Shown: positions 18,683-29,616 of the stretch, one piece after another
Position numbering within the stretch: the first letter of the stretch is position 1
How the letters are laid out: every line of letters starts with the position of its first letter
Source: Clytia hemisphaerica
Taxonomy: Eukaryota > Cnidaria > Hydrozoa > Leptothecata > Clytiidae
Length of the DNA stretch: 64,000 bases
Assembly: GCA_902728285.1 (NCBI GenBank)
Contig: CACVBU010000598.1
Span: 400,203 to 464,202, forward strand
Direction of reading: 5' to 3'
Program-made: the position numbers and the translations under genes
The notes under the pieces: generated by a model
The model's database searches: none
What the model was told of the DNA's origin: nothing
Seen by the model: the letters and a program-made list of their open reading frames with translations, nothing else

Positions 18683-21600
18683 CTGAAAAGACATTTTAAA
18701 ATAATAACAATCAATTTATAGTCATTGGTTGATCATGGATCATGTACGACGTCTTAAATCCCTAGAATGAAAAACTTAGGAAGCAAACGTACCTCACAAA
18801 CAGTACAATGAAGTCTCGTGATGATTTGACGTTTACAAACGTTACAGTTATAGACGAATTTGTCAGATCCTTGGTTATGAAGTTCAGCCAGCATAGCCAT
18901 ACTTGAGAATTTGGCTCGACGCAGACTGGCAAACTCCCAATGTTTGTCTCTCGATGTTGTGAGAAAAGCGTCTCGGCCGTCCATGATGTCACTCTGCATC
19001 AATGGATCAGGATCCTCAATTTTGTCCGTTGGCTCTTCTCCAGGTTTGTAAAATCGAATAACGAAGAAAGACTGTTATAAAGAAAGAAAGAGAGATATAT
19101 CGTCAAAAGAGTGAATTGAAAAAGGTAACGAATAGACATTAGAAATAATTATTTGGTGTAGTTGTAGCTTAAGTTGACTTCACAAATTCTTATCACATAG
19201 TATAATAAAACCACTGAGCTAGTGATGCATTGGGAGTAAGATCATTTGAGAATTGTATTAAAAAAAGTTACAAACCTCCTTGTATTTTTCCATGATGGTG
19301 AAAATACGTTGAGAAACTTCACAGCTTCCCCAATTATTTGTAACGTTCTTCTTAGCTGGGGTTTTGTTGAGCTTGTTTTTCTTCGTAGTCTTTTTGTTTC
19401 CACGTTTGCCTTTGGTCTTTTTACCAGTCGATGTAACAACCTACAGATAAAGAACAATAATTATTCACAAAAATCAAAATAGAACAACTATTAACTAAAA
19501 TTTACAGTGCGATTTGAAAGGAAACTGACTAAAATATTGGGCATACCATATCTTCAGAGGCAACTTCCTCGTCATTTTCAGCTTCAGCTAACTGAGCAGC
19601 TTGGAGAGCTTCGTTTTTCTTTCGTTCTTCTTCTTCGTTTATCACCTCACGAATACTATCCTCGATTTGATTGGGCCAATAATCACCATCGAAATATGGT
19701 AAGTTTAAAGGGCTTTTGACCAAGTCGTTGATAGCTTGTGTGTAGATGTCCTGCAAAAAAAATCAAAATCCAAATATTGTTATTAAGAATGATAAACAAA
19801 AAATAAATTTTCAGTCGATTTCAGTGATTCCAATAGTTCATCAAAGCAGATAGGCTTACTTTATATTCCACAAGAACGTCGTCCTTTTCTGATTTCTCCA
19901 ACATCCGCTTATACCATTCGACCAACCGTTTGGATTTGGGAATCTTCTGCTCAGGCGGATGACAATGGAAGATGTAATCATCGCCCTCACTGGGTGGACA
20001 TGACCAGATGTGTGCCCAATGAAACCTAAGAAAAAGACGGAAATGATGCAAAATATTTAAATTAACATGCATAAAATATGAAATTTGATGCTTAACAAAA
20101 AACTTGTTAAAAAATATTAATTTTAAGATGCAGCGGGTATTGAAAGTTTATTGAGAATAAATTTGAACTTACCCTCTTTTTTTGCAGAATTCAAAGTAAC
20201 CAATCAAAATTTCCCAGTAGACATTAGTTTTGAGGTGACGTGGGCGAAAGAAATGAACACTATCAAGATATGAGAGGTAGATTCGGTTCCTGTTTGGTTC
20301 AGGACAATCAGACCCAAATTCTTGAGTATGCATTCCAAAGAAACAGACATCAACTCCATCAATTTCTTCAAAAGCAAACAATGCTCTGGCTCGGTATGGA
20401 AAGCTTTCGGGAAAACCTTCCTTTGAATAGCGATCGCGCATTCCAGGACGAACATCGACACTTTTATTTTGGCTACTGACAACTCGAATGTGTACATAAC
20501 CAGCAGTATCACTATTTTCAGCGGTTTTCAGATAGCCATTAACCCGTTTTTCGATGTGTTCACCCAACTTGGTTTGCGGTAACCTCTTTGCATTGAACCG
20601 ATTTTCTTTTCGTTCACCCAAACTTTTAGATTCTCTACACCCGTCACAAACAAACCTATAAAATGAAAACACATAAAAACAACTATGAGAAATCAAATCT
20701 TCAATCGTGTTTTAAATCAATAACCTGATCAAGTATTCATTTTGAACTGAAAAATTATGACAAATAAAATGATAAGCATAGAAGCAAAATACTTACCCAT
20801 TTTCCCAAATAAAATCCAAATGAAGAACGCAAACTTGATGCATCTTCCTCTTGCACTCAGTACACTCTACAAACCTACAAAGTTAGCAAAGGTAAATTTG
20901 AAATAAGGGTTGGTATAATAATCAATCGACATTTGCATCAATAGAACTTCGATCTAGCGCCGATATTGTTTGGATGAATACAGAATAATACAAAAGATTA
21001 TCAAGGAGTAAGACTTACGGTTCTTTATCCAGATGATCATTCTTCTTCTTTTTGAAGTCACTTTTAGGCACGTTGCTATTATTGGACGTTTTTTCTAATA
21101 TTGTGTCTTCACCAAAATTGATGGAATCACCTTCGAAGGCGTTGAAACAATTTTCACAATAGTGATACCTGTGAAAACAAAATTTGAATGTTTTAGCTAT
21201 GAAAAGATTCCAATGAGCAAGAAAAAGCAAACAATTCTTAACACAACTTATTTGTTGAATGGTTTTAGGAACCTTATGAATATTTCAAGTTACCTGTCTT
21301 GGTAGGAATAGTATTGTTTATCTCGACCGATTGTGCATGAACCATTTTGACCAAGACAATACAAAACTTGAGGATTGAAAAGATGCTAAAACAAAGAAAT
21401 TAATCTATTAATTAACTGTGTAACACAAGTTGATAATGTTGAAAACATTAAAAACTTTATTGAATTTTGAAAACAAGTTGAAAATTGGAACACTATGCAG
21501 CCAAGTAAAAAGTTCCTTTTACATATGAACTGAACAGTTACTCTTGACAGGGATATAAATGAATACTCTCTGTCATTTTAGAATTTGGACGTGATATTTA

Positions 21601-24600
21601 AATTCTAAGTTATTTGTTTAACTGAAAGATGCTTAATAACAAGAGGAAGCAAAATGAAACCATACCTTACTGCCACAACAGTAACCAAGTTTCTTCATCA
21701 CTGGATCAATGTCAGCTTCAAATATATCATAAAGCTAAAAAAAAGCCAATGTTTTTAGGTCGTTTATGTCACCTTAAGTATTAGTATTTCATGGGGCAAA
21801 GACATAATATAATCACACAAAAATTTTCATTAAAGTGCAGATTAAAGGTCTTACTTTTGAACAGTATTTATAAACTTTCGTTGTCTTCTTGTTGTATAAC
21901 CAAGCATTTTCAAACATTAACCTCATGTCATCGCAAAACTAAGAAGATTGAAAATTGAAAGGTTAGAAACTCATAATTGCAAATTGATTACAAGTTCAAT
22001 ATTGATGAATCAAATATTAGATCAAAAATAACATCACAGTTAAAAACACTATTTTTCGTCCACTAACGGAATGAACAAATTCAGTATACTTACACCCCAG
22101 GGATCCTTGTAGTCACCATTGTCCAATTTACTTTTGATTGTTGACAAATCCATTGGATTCTTGACAATGTGAAAGTAATCCTAATAAAGTGAGGTAAAGG
22201 AATTTGGTAAGGGCCTATAATAAATAATCAATTTTTTTGAGATTCAAAGACTAAGGAATAGAATAAAATGCTTTTTGAAAAACGTTTATACTTACTGGAA
22301 TTCCTAGTTGGTCTGGGTTGACGGGAGTTAAGAAAGGTCCAGATTCTGGATCTATTTTGTGAACTTTATCAAAGACTGGCATCAAACTTTCAATCAATTC
22401 TTCCTTTGTCCATACTAATGTGAGAATTTCAAAAAATGGTTTAAAACATGCAAAAGTAGATTGTTTTGGATAAAAATACTTAAAATGAATGAGTCAGCAA
22501 GGAAAGTAAATATAGCTTTTAACTTACTTTTATAGACTTTTGGCTTGACTTCAGTTTTGACAGTGGCAGGGGATCCTGATGCTTCAGTCTTTACGACAGC
22601 ACTTGAAGAAGAGACAGTGGCTGATGTTGTTGCAGTAGTTGTTGATGTAGAAGTGCTTTCTGATATTTCCATTTTCACTTCAGTTTTGATGTCCGGTTTA
22701 ACATCTTCTGTTGAAGTTTGCATGGGAGATGGTGGTTCCGTTTTCACGTTTGAATTACAAGATAATAGGGATGTTTCAGTTTTAGGAGTTTGCAAGCCTA
22801 AAGCTGAAGAAGTGAGAGTTGAAGGAGTAGACGATGGTTGCGTGGAAATTTGGTCAGTACTACTAGTTGGAATACACGAGCTCATTACTTGATCTTCCAC
22901 TTTGACAGGGTTAGAGAGACTTGTCGGTAAGTTTTGAGAAGGTAAATTGTTCATAGAGTTTGGTTGTTGATTCATTTGAAAGTTGTTCACAGGCTGTTGG
23001 TTTGGTTGTGATTGAAATTGGTTGTTCTGATTTTGAGACAGTTGTTGTTGTTGCTGCTGAGGTAAATTTTGGTTTTGATTATGTTGTTGCAACTGCTGGT
23101 TCATCTGCATGGTTTGGCCAGAATTTGCAAACATTGCAGGGTTGTTCATTCTATTGATCATATTTGGTCGATGTTGTTGCATTTGATTTGGCATTTGCAT
23201 GCCAGGTAGTTTTTGATTCATCATGCCAGGGAATCTAGGTTGTTGATTGGGTATACCTCTTTGCATTGCCATATTTGCTGAATTGAGCTGAAAAAAGAAT
23301 ATGAAAAATCAGCTACAAGTAAAATATAGAATTAAAAATATGAGATGTTTTAAAATACCTTTCAAAATAGCTGTAATTGAATGAAAAAGACACCTGGGAA
23401 AGATTCTTTTTCATAATTCTAGTCTGGGCCCTAATCTTTCTTAAAAGTAGTATGAGAATAGGGAGAAAATTAGTTGTACAGTTTATGAAAATTGGACTAC
23501 GGAAATACTTGAAAGATAAAAAATTGACAAAAAAGAAATTGTGAACAAATGGGTTTCTGTCTTTCATAAATTAGATTCTAGGTAAAATTTGTTTTAAGCT
23601 CCTACATTGCTGATTATGTAGCATTTCCATGTGAAAATAGGAATATTTTGTCTGTAGAAGTTACCTGTAACTGTTGCGCCATCCTTGCTTTCGTTTCATT
23701 GATCATTGCGTTTTGCATGTTTGGAAAGTGATTGGTATTGTTTGAAAGAGAGGTGTTTGTTGAAAGAGAACTGCTGACAGCATTACTGTTACTTGTGTTG
23801 TTCATAAATTCTGACATAGATGTTGCTAGGCTATTAACTTTATTTTGTTGTTGTTGTAGATTATTGAATTGATTCATTATTCCTACAGATGTTGGGTTTT
23901 GTTGTTGTTGAATGTTATTGCCTGCCATGTTGAGACCTCCTTGAGCAAGTGGGTTAGTGTTATTGTTTTGTTTTTGCCTTCTTGCTCGTTCTTGACGCTT
24001 CTCTTCTAGTTCTTTTTGAATTTTGTATATCTTTTCTGCTAACAAGTGAAAATAGTCTTCTTTACTGGCAGCAGAAGTATACATATCTTCTTCAACCTTT
24101 CTGGCGTATAAAACTAGATTTTCCATTTGTTTGTTTTTCGTTGTACTTGGGTCATTAACTCCTTGTGGAATAATCGCAGCAACACTGAAGTGAAAAGATT
24201 TAAAACATTTTAATATCAATGAAAGAAGAAAATATGTCAAAAGAAGTCCAATTTTGATATCTTAAGGGAAGAAATTTTTGCAGGAACAAATTCTGACAAA
24301 TTTTCATAGAATTCAATTTTGCGTTTTTTTGACAAATCCACTAAAATTAAATACCAGGAAACACTAATATTCTCAGGATTTTTAAAAAGTCACCTCTATT
24401 ATTGGTCTTTTGAAGGGCAAAATAGGCCATTTTGTTAGCAAAAAACTTCTGAATTTTTGACAAAATTAAACTTCACAAAAATTTCGTCTTTTAAGGCAAG
24501 TCAAAATCTAATTCCATTAAACATAAAGATAAGTGAAACTAAAAAACTTACAGTCTATCAACCAAATGTTTACGCTGGCTTTCCGTGACAGATTTATGCC

Positions 24601-27600
24601 AACCTTCCTTGTCCTTGGTCACAGGTTGATTTGGAGTATTGCTATAATAAAAGATTTTTTTGGTAATCACGAATTTGCTCATGTACCAAAATAAATTATT
24701 TCATGACAATTAAAGCTAACAAAACGATGTACAAATTAAGCTTGGCTGAAGAACTCACTTTGTAGTATTTGGCTGGTTATTCATCATTGGCTGTTGAGCT
24801 TGCTGGGGTTGTTGTTGTTGTTCATTATTACCAGCAATTTTCTTCAAATCGTTTTGATTTGGAACCCTTCTGTTTGTTGGATGTGGTCCATTTTTCAATG
24901 GTAAGCAAACTGGACAGTCAGTTCTTGTACAAAACTTCCAATGCGTGATGATTTGTCGAGATGATGCGCAATGAGCAACTAAAAAGAAAAGCAATTTTAT
25001 GATTATTTTGTTGCATTCTTGTACTATATGAATATGATCTGATCTGCTCTAGCATTTTTAAATACATATCATATTCACGAAAATGTGCAAAAAAAGTTCC
25101 TGAAGGTAATTTTTGTTGAAACTCTTTGGTTTCTTTGCTTTTTAGGTACAATTTAAGTATTATCTCCTACCTTGACAAGATTTTCCAGCTTTACAAACAG
25201 TCATGTGGTTTAATACGCCTTTCATTGTTCTACAATGTGGCAGATCACACGGTTTGTAGTCTCCATTTGCTTGTTGCTCTCTTCGTTGACATTTGTGTGC
25301 ATGAAGTAGTAAAACCAACTGCTGTTGTATGAGTCTCTTTTTCTCTGGGTCTGTAGTGTTTGGGTGCTGATTGGGGTTGTTTTGATTGTTTGAATTCTGA
25401 GTTGGGATATTGTTCTAAAAAAAGAGCAATATTCAATTTTTGATTTGATTTCCAAACTTTCTATGGTACTTTAAAGATGATTAATATATAAATATCCTTT
25501 TACACTCAGATCATGTGCTTACCATAGATGGGTCATTTCCAGGAATGTTAGGAAGTTGGTTTTGGTTATTCAAATTTGCATCCAAGACATTTTGATTAGG
25601 TGGTGGTCGATTCATTTGATTTCCAATTTGGTTGTTTGCAATATTTGACTGTTGAAAACCAGAATTGGCATTCATAATATTGTTTCCAATTTGATTGTTC
25701 ATATTATTAATGTCAAAATTTCCACGTATTTGTCCAGGCTGGTGATAAAAAAAAAAATTTATAAAGATTATTACGCAAAGTAAAAGGGTTCTTTGGACAA
25801 ATATATTATCACTAAAGCAGTGTTGCCAAAAAAGCTGATGATTAATTATATAATTAAAAATCTAACTAAAGGAAAAGCAAATACAAAGTTTTCAAAACGT
25901 GAGGCATACTTTGTTGTTTTATAAAAAAATCTATTTTTTGGCCTTCAAAACACACAAAGGTCACATTAATGCTCTGCGCCTTTGATAAAAAGATGAAAAT
26001 TGTGCACAAACCATTCTATTCATGTTCATCATTCCTTCTTGGGAGGGATCCATCATCTGATTGATCATGTTTGGTGGAAAATTCATTGGAAAATTTCCAA
26101 TGTTTTTAGGTCCATTCATACGATATTGTTGCATGTTGTACATGCGGTTATTAATCATCATTCCAATGTTACCTCCAGCCGGATTAGCATTAAAATTTTG
26201 TCCTCTATTTGCCATCATATTTTGAACATTTTGACCAATGGCATTCATAGGTGTGCTTATATTCATTTGACCATTAAACATGGAATTGGATGGCATCATC
26301 GCATTTGAGTTATTATTCATATTGTTCATTGGGTTGGAGAAAATGTTGTTGTTTGAGTTTGGCATTGAAGAAGATAGTGACTGGTTACTGAAATTTCCTC
26401 CAGTGTAAGCTATTGATGATGGTAAATTGCCACTGTAGGCCATAGTAGAGGCTGAAGACATTGGATTGAAATTATTTGGCATTGAAGATATTATATTGTT
26501 ACTAAATTGCGTATTATTTATAGAACTACTATTGTTATTCAGGAAATTTGAATTTGAGTTTGCGATACTAGCACTGACAGGTAGCTGTGGATTTCTGATT
26601 TGATTTACCATTGGAGTTGGAGGAGTGGGCATTCCAGCTGTACTTATAGGTCCATTATTGGGAGGCAAATTTTGTTGTAGATTCCCCCCAACATTTGGTC
26701 TTGGACTCCTCATCCCGAGACTTTTGGCATTGGCATTGACTTGATCATTTCCAGCATTTACAGCACCGCCCTTGCTGAGAGATGCGGAAAGTGATGTTGG
26801 TCCATTTTGTTGAATTGAGTTATCAGTTCCAGAATTAAAGGGTTCCAGCCCTGCCATTAAATCTCCATTTGAATTGATGTCATTCTCTGAGCCACTATTT
26901 GCCACCATAACAGAATCAGGAATATCATCCAGAATATCCAGTGAAAATCCTAAAAGTAAAGAATTTTCAAATGTAATTCTTTATTTCTACAGGTTTTTCT
27001 TTCACCCAAAACTTAATGTTATATCATTTTCCTAAGAAAGTTTTTTTTATACCCCAAAAAAGAATAATTAAGTAAACCAAACTAAAAGGAGCCCAGTGGC
27101 AAGTAATTCTAAACCATTAAAATTATTTTTCAATTAAGACTGTTTAAACCAAGATCTGGGTTTTAAAAGAGATATTAGCAAAACTAAAACTATAAACATT
27201 TTTAAGAGCATTTCAGCTGTCGAATGTTTTGCTTACTTGATATTACCTTGTACAATTACATTGAATCAAGGAAATAGCTAATTTAAAACCCAATTTAAAA
27301 AAAAATATATTATGTGAAAAATTATAAATATTTAGAATATTTTATAGCCAATTTCATCCATTTGAAATTACTCCAGGAAAATTGATATTCGCTAAATAAG
27401 TTCTAAACTAAGTACTACTTTATGCAATTTATTTGCAAAAAAAATTCTCCAGTTCGGTCCAGTTTATAAATTTTTCAAACAGACAGAAACAAAAAAGTTT
27501 ATAAGGAATTGTTTTTGGTCCTGTTTGGTCTACAGCTCTCAGAGCTCTAATAGAATTTCATTTTCAAAGGCTTTTAAAACCGAATGAAACTAATTCATAG

Positions 27601-29616
27601 AACTAGATCCAGTTCTTCATTTTTAAGATAAAAACAGACAGAAAATTGCACATTTCGGAAAATTTCCTAAAAACAAAATCATTGTGGAAATTAATCCACG
27701 TAAGGTATGTGCAAGGTTTTATTGAATTATATTATCAAGAGGTTAGCTATCAAGCAAAGTTCCGAGCACTTAATATCTGTTTCTTTCTCTCCTGAGTTTT
27801 GACCCCAAAATTGAAAAATCTTGAACAACAATACATAAGGACCTTCACCTTTTGGTTTAGATAAAATCTCAGGGGCATTTCAAATATTTTACATAATCGC
27901 ATATTCACATAAAATGATTAGACAGAGAGATGTTCAGTGAACTTGGAAAATTGGGATAAATTCTCACAAAATTTGAAACTGAAACTGAAAATTTGGAACA
28001 TATACAAAGCCTCTAGGGTATATACCCCTATCATGCAGATTTTGCTCATCGATTTTGGTAAAATTTGACCCTGATTTCCTGATTTTTCTTTAAAAAAGTT
28101 TCCCAATAATGTCAAAATTTCAATCACCCTATCATGCTAACAAAAAAAGTTGAATCTGATCACACCAAAATTTTGATCACACAAAAATTATTAGAGTCAT
28201 GCCATCACCCAAAAAAAGGCCCAAATCAAATTGTAGCCATTTTCAGGAAAAAAAAATTTAGGTCTTGATGCAAAAGTTGTTTGGGAGATCGCGATGATCT
28301 TTTGAATAACTAAGCAGTTACCTAGAGATAAGATAATTTATCACACTTTTACTGGCTAAGCAATAGTAATGTATGTGGAGTAATTTGTTACTCAATAGAC
28401 CGTGGCGTTCTCCTTTAGGCGACAATCAAAAATATGTTCCATTCGGGTCCTAAAACATCTTCAAATCAAGTCGGTCGGTCGGTAGTAAATTTTGTTGGAT
28501 TTTTAAGATCTAGTAAATCCTGATGAATCAAGTCGGCAATCAACAGAATCTTATGCTGCCATCTTTAATTTGCCAAACTAAATGTGCGCGCGCATGTGTT
28601 AGCCTTAAAGTGGTCCTTATTTTCGGCCCCCGACCGCGTTGCTGAATTTTGACATGAAAATTTCAATAAGGCGGACGGACGGAACGCAACATATTTTTGA
28701 TTGCCGCCTTAACAACTATAAGGGGTCACTCACATATCGATTTTTCCTGCAACTAACGTCATTGTGACGCTATCTGAAGAACCCCCCCACCCCCCTTTCT
28801 TAGCGTCATTTACATAAATATACCAAAAATCGATGAAAATAACTTTTCTTCTCTATTACAGATATTGATATTCCAGCCACATTGATTTTTGTGCTTTGTT
28901 TCGCATGGTTTTAAAACCAGTGGTTTTGACTTATGACTTTCACGTTTGTCCCCAGACAAACGGCTCGTTGTTTTGTCATATTTATGTAGACGGTCCGTCA
29001 GCGCGGCCCTTGTATATCAAAATACGGCCCATCTATTTTTTATTGTGGTATCTCTGTTTTTATGATTAGGGAGATAATAACATATTCCTACAAACGTAAT
29101 GGAAGGGTATTGGATATCATCTCTGTTATATTTTATGCGTTTGAATTAAGATGGCCGGTGTAGCGAAGGATGGAATACAAAATGTTACAGGTTTGAAAAT
29201 TGATATTCTGTTGAAATTTCTTAGCGTCATAGGCTCTGACCCCCCACCCCCTCGTGTCACAATGACGTTAGTTGCAGGAAACATCGATATGTGAGTGACC
29301 CCTAAAAATGTAAAATTTAGGTCTGACATATGAATAAAATTTTATGTATAGCTAAACAATACAATTTTTTTAAATTTTTATGCATTTACACAGCAACAAG
29401 ACCACACATTTCTGCAGTTCACAAGGGGCCCTATAGGTGGTTTCAATGAATAAAGCAATAGCAATTTCAAATAGACTCAACCTGCCATATAAATACTTTT
29501 CAACAAATCAGAGCAAAATATATACCTGCATCAACCGTAGGTGTTTCAAGCTCACCAGATCTGGCTTTTTTGGCTGGGGGACCTGCAGTGTCCCCCATGA
29601 TGTCTGTTTCTGCCAT
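16832..29616 (-). CDS. CREBBP/EP300 ortholog: CREB-binding protein / p300 histone acetyltransferase
   Basis: I resolve 21 coding exons; they total 6906 nt with phases that agree at every junction, giving 2301 aa (human CBP 2442, p300 2414). Domains in order: N-terminus MAETDIM with a PPAKKAR nuclear signal; long Asn/Met/Gln-rich disorder; TAZ1; KIX; Gln-rich then Ser/Thr-rich region with sumoylation-type sites; bromodomain with the acetyl-lysine Asn (AWLYN); RING/PHD zinc region; acetyltransferase with HIW and the catalytic WYKRM; Lys-rich autoinhibitory loop; ZZ; TAZ2; poly-Gln tail. It acetylates histones and regulators and bridges activators to transcription in the nucleus. The C-terminus [11 protein letters not shown] resembles the end of vertebrate CBP (DTLEKFVEGL). 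I see no NCBD helix bundle in the tail. The start ATG at 29616 has A at -3 and G at +4; an in-frame ATG lies at 29628. Confidence 0.95.
18793..19071 (-). CDS. CBP exon 20: end of acetyltransferase domain, ZZ first half
   Basis: Starts [11 protein letters not shown], includes [17 protein letters not shown] and [20 protein letters not shown], which holds the first ZZ zinc ligands. Confidence 0.95.
19276..19440 (-). CDS. CBP exon 19: Lys-rich autoinhibitory loop
   Basis: Contains [11 protein letters not shown] and [13 protein letters not shown], a loop that is autoacetylated in p300. Ends [10 protein letters not shown] before donor GAG|GTTTGT. Confidence 0.9.
19547..19750 (-). CDS. CBP exon 18: acetyltransferase C-terminal part
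   Basis: Encodes [18 protein letters not shown] followed by an acidic/basic helix [15 protein letters not shown]. Confidence 0.95.
19860..20025 (-). CDS. CBP exon 17: acetyltransferase active site
   Basis: Encodes [20 protein letters not shown] and EWYKRMLEK. The Trp and Tyr equivalent to p300 W1436 and Y1467 are present, so the enzyme should be active. Confidence 0.95.
20173..20655 (-). CDS. CBP exon 16: acetyltransferase core
   Basis: Starts FVCDGCR (last PHD ligands) and runs through the acetyl-CoA binding core, including [19 protein letters not shown] and [12 protein letters not shown]. About 160 codons and very conserved. Confidence 0.95.
20797..20874 (-). CDS. CBP exon 15: PHD finger
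   Basis: Encodes [18 protein letters not shown] with paired Cys and His zinc ligands, ending IWENG. Confidence 0.95.
21019..21168 (-). CDS. CBP exon 14: RING-like zinc segment
   Basis: Encodes [20 protein letters not shown], then a Lys-rich stretch [13 protein letters not shown]. Confidence 0.95.
21294..21385 (-). CDS. CBP exon 13: start of the CH2 zinc region
   Basis: Encodes [20 protein letters not shown], matching the LCCYGKQLCTIPRDAxYY segment of vertebrates. Confidence 0.9.
21666..21734 (-). CDS. CBP exon 12: bromodomain end
   Basis: Encodes [20 protein letters not shown], the last bromodomain helix leading into the zinc-rich region. Confidence 0.95.
21855..21938 (-). CDS. CBP exon 11: bromodomain, acetyl-lysine pocket
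   Basis: Encodes [20 protein letters not shown], containing the conserved Asn that holds the acetyl group. Confidence 0.95.
22094..22180 (-). CDS. CBP exon 10: bromodomain
   Basis: Encodes [19 protein letters not shown] and ends DPWG. Donor GGT|GTAAGT; an overlapping donor two bases upstream would break the frame. Confidence 0.95.
22296..22414 (-). CDS. CBP exon 9: bromodomain start
   Basis: Encodes [19 protein letters not shown] and ends NPDQLGIP, matching the first helix and ZA loop of the CBP bromodomain. Confidence 0.95.
22528..23287 (-). CDS. CBP exon 8: Gln-rich region with six sumoylation-type sites
   Basis: First part Met/Gln/Pro/Asn-rich. The last part holds six psi-K-x-E matches ([24 protein letters not shown]). 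This is the position of the repressive CRD1 segment of p300, which carries two such sites. Donor A|GTAAGT. Confidence 0.85.
23665..24184 (-). CDS. CBP exon 7: KIX helices 2 and 3, then Gln/Asn-rich
   Basis: KIX continues [19 protein letters not shown] and [18 protein letters not shown], keeping the tyrosine equivalent to human Y658 that contacts phospho-CREB; human Y650 is Phe here. The loop between helices 1 and 2 is about two residues longer than in human. Confidence 0.95.
24266..24490 (+). mobile_element. Decayed TTAA-flanked MITE in CBP intron 6
   Basis: Starts GGGAAGAAATTTTTGCAGG, bounded by TTAA (24262-24265 and 24491-24494). Its motifs are eroded. It lies between the two KIX exons of CBP. 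Confidence 0.5.
24552..24641 (-). CDS. CBP exon 6: KIX helix 1
   Basis: Encodes [18 protein letters not shown]. The donor splits a Leu codon. This exon is the parent of the duplicated exons at 12501-12569 and 8090-8170. Confidence 0.95.
24759..24978 (-). CDS. CBP exon 5: TAZ1, end
   Basis: Continues with [16 protein letters not shown] and CPVCLPLK, completing TAZ1. A Gln/Asn-rich linker follows. Donor AAA|GTGAGT, phase 2. Confidence 0.95.
25171..25414 (-). CDS. CBP exon 4: TAZ1, first part
   Basis: Encodes [20 protein letters not shown] and the zinc ligands of the first TAZ1 zinc sites (HKCQRRE, CDLPHC, HMTVC). Nearly identical to vertebrate CBP. Ends CAAG|GTAGGA inside the CQV codon run. 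Confidence 0.95.
25523..25738 (-). CDS. CBP exon 3: Asn-rich linker
   Basis: 72 codons, phase 0 on both sides. Asn/Gln-rich, with repeated NNQIGN. Acceptor ACCAG|CCT, donor ATG|GTAAGC. Confidence 0.8.
26012..26949 (-). CDS. CBP exon 2: N-terminal disordered region
   Basis: Begins [11 protein letters not shown], equivalent to the LFDLEHDLPDE block of p300, then about 290 residues rich in Asn, Ser, Met and Gly. No LxxLL box is visible. Acceptor TTTTAG|GA, donor ATG|GTTTGT. Confidence 0.85.
26950..28417. other. CBP intron 1, part without recognised features
   Basis: AT-rich intronic sequence. The segment 28255-28400 is related to 33640-34080 (shared text around GATAATTTATC and GTTACTCAATAG), so it is part of another dispersed repeat. 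Confidence 0.4.
28418..28708. mobile_element. MITE with GGCGRCAATCAAAAATATGTT ends
   Basis: About 290 bp with inverted ends containing CAATCAAAAATATGTT and TTAA-like flanks (TTTA on the left, TTAA on the right). Located in CBP intron 1, just before another MITE. Confidence 0.6.
28721..29303. mobile_element. MITE with AGGGGTCACTCACATATCGA ends
   Basis: About 580 bp. Inverted arms of roughly 80 bp contain AACTAACGTCATTGTGACG and runs of C. A decayed single end of the same family lies at 34188-34245. Inside it, at 29150, is an ATG in a strong context followed by a splice-donor-like site; I do not call that a gene. Confidence 0.7.
29526..29616 (-). CDS. CBP exon 1: start codon and nuclear signal
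   Basis: Encodes MAETDIM and PPAKKAR, matching the MAE...KRAK start of vertebrate CBP. Donor GCAG|GTATAT is chosen; a second donor TCTG|GTGAGC nine codons earlier is also in phase, so two isoforms are possible. Confidence 0.75.

Noticed and set aside
20204-20512. Alternative minus-strand frame overlapping the acetyltransferase exon
   Set aside because: The other frame matches the p300 acetyltransferase nearly residue by residue and splices in phase; this one is a shadow.
22545-23157. Plus-strand Val/Asp-rich open frames
   Set aside because: Antisense of CBP exon 8; no independent evidence.
25222-25455. Minus-strand frame across the TAZ1 exon
   Set aside because: Out of frame with TAZ1; the in-frame reading gives a complete, conserved zinc domain.
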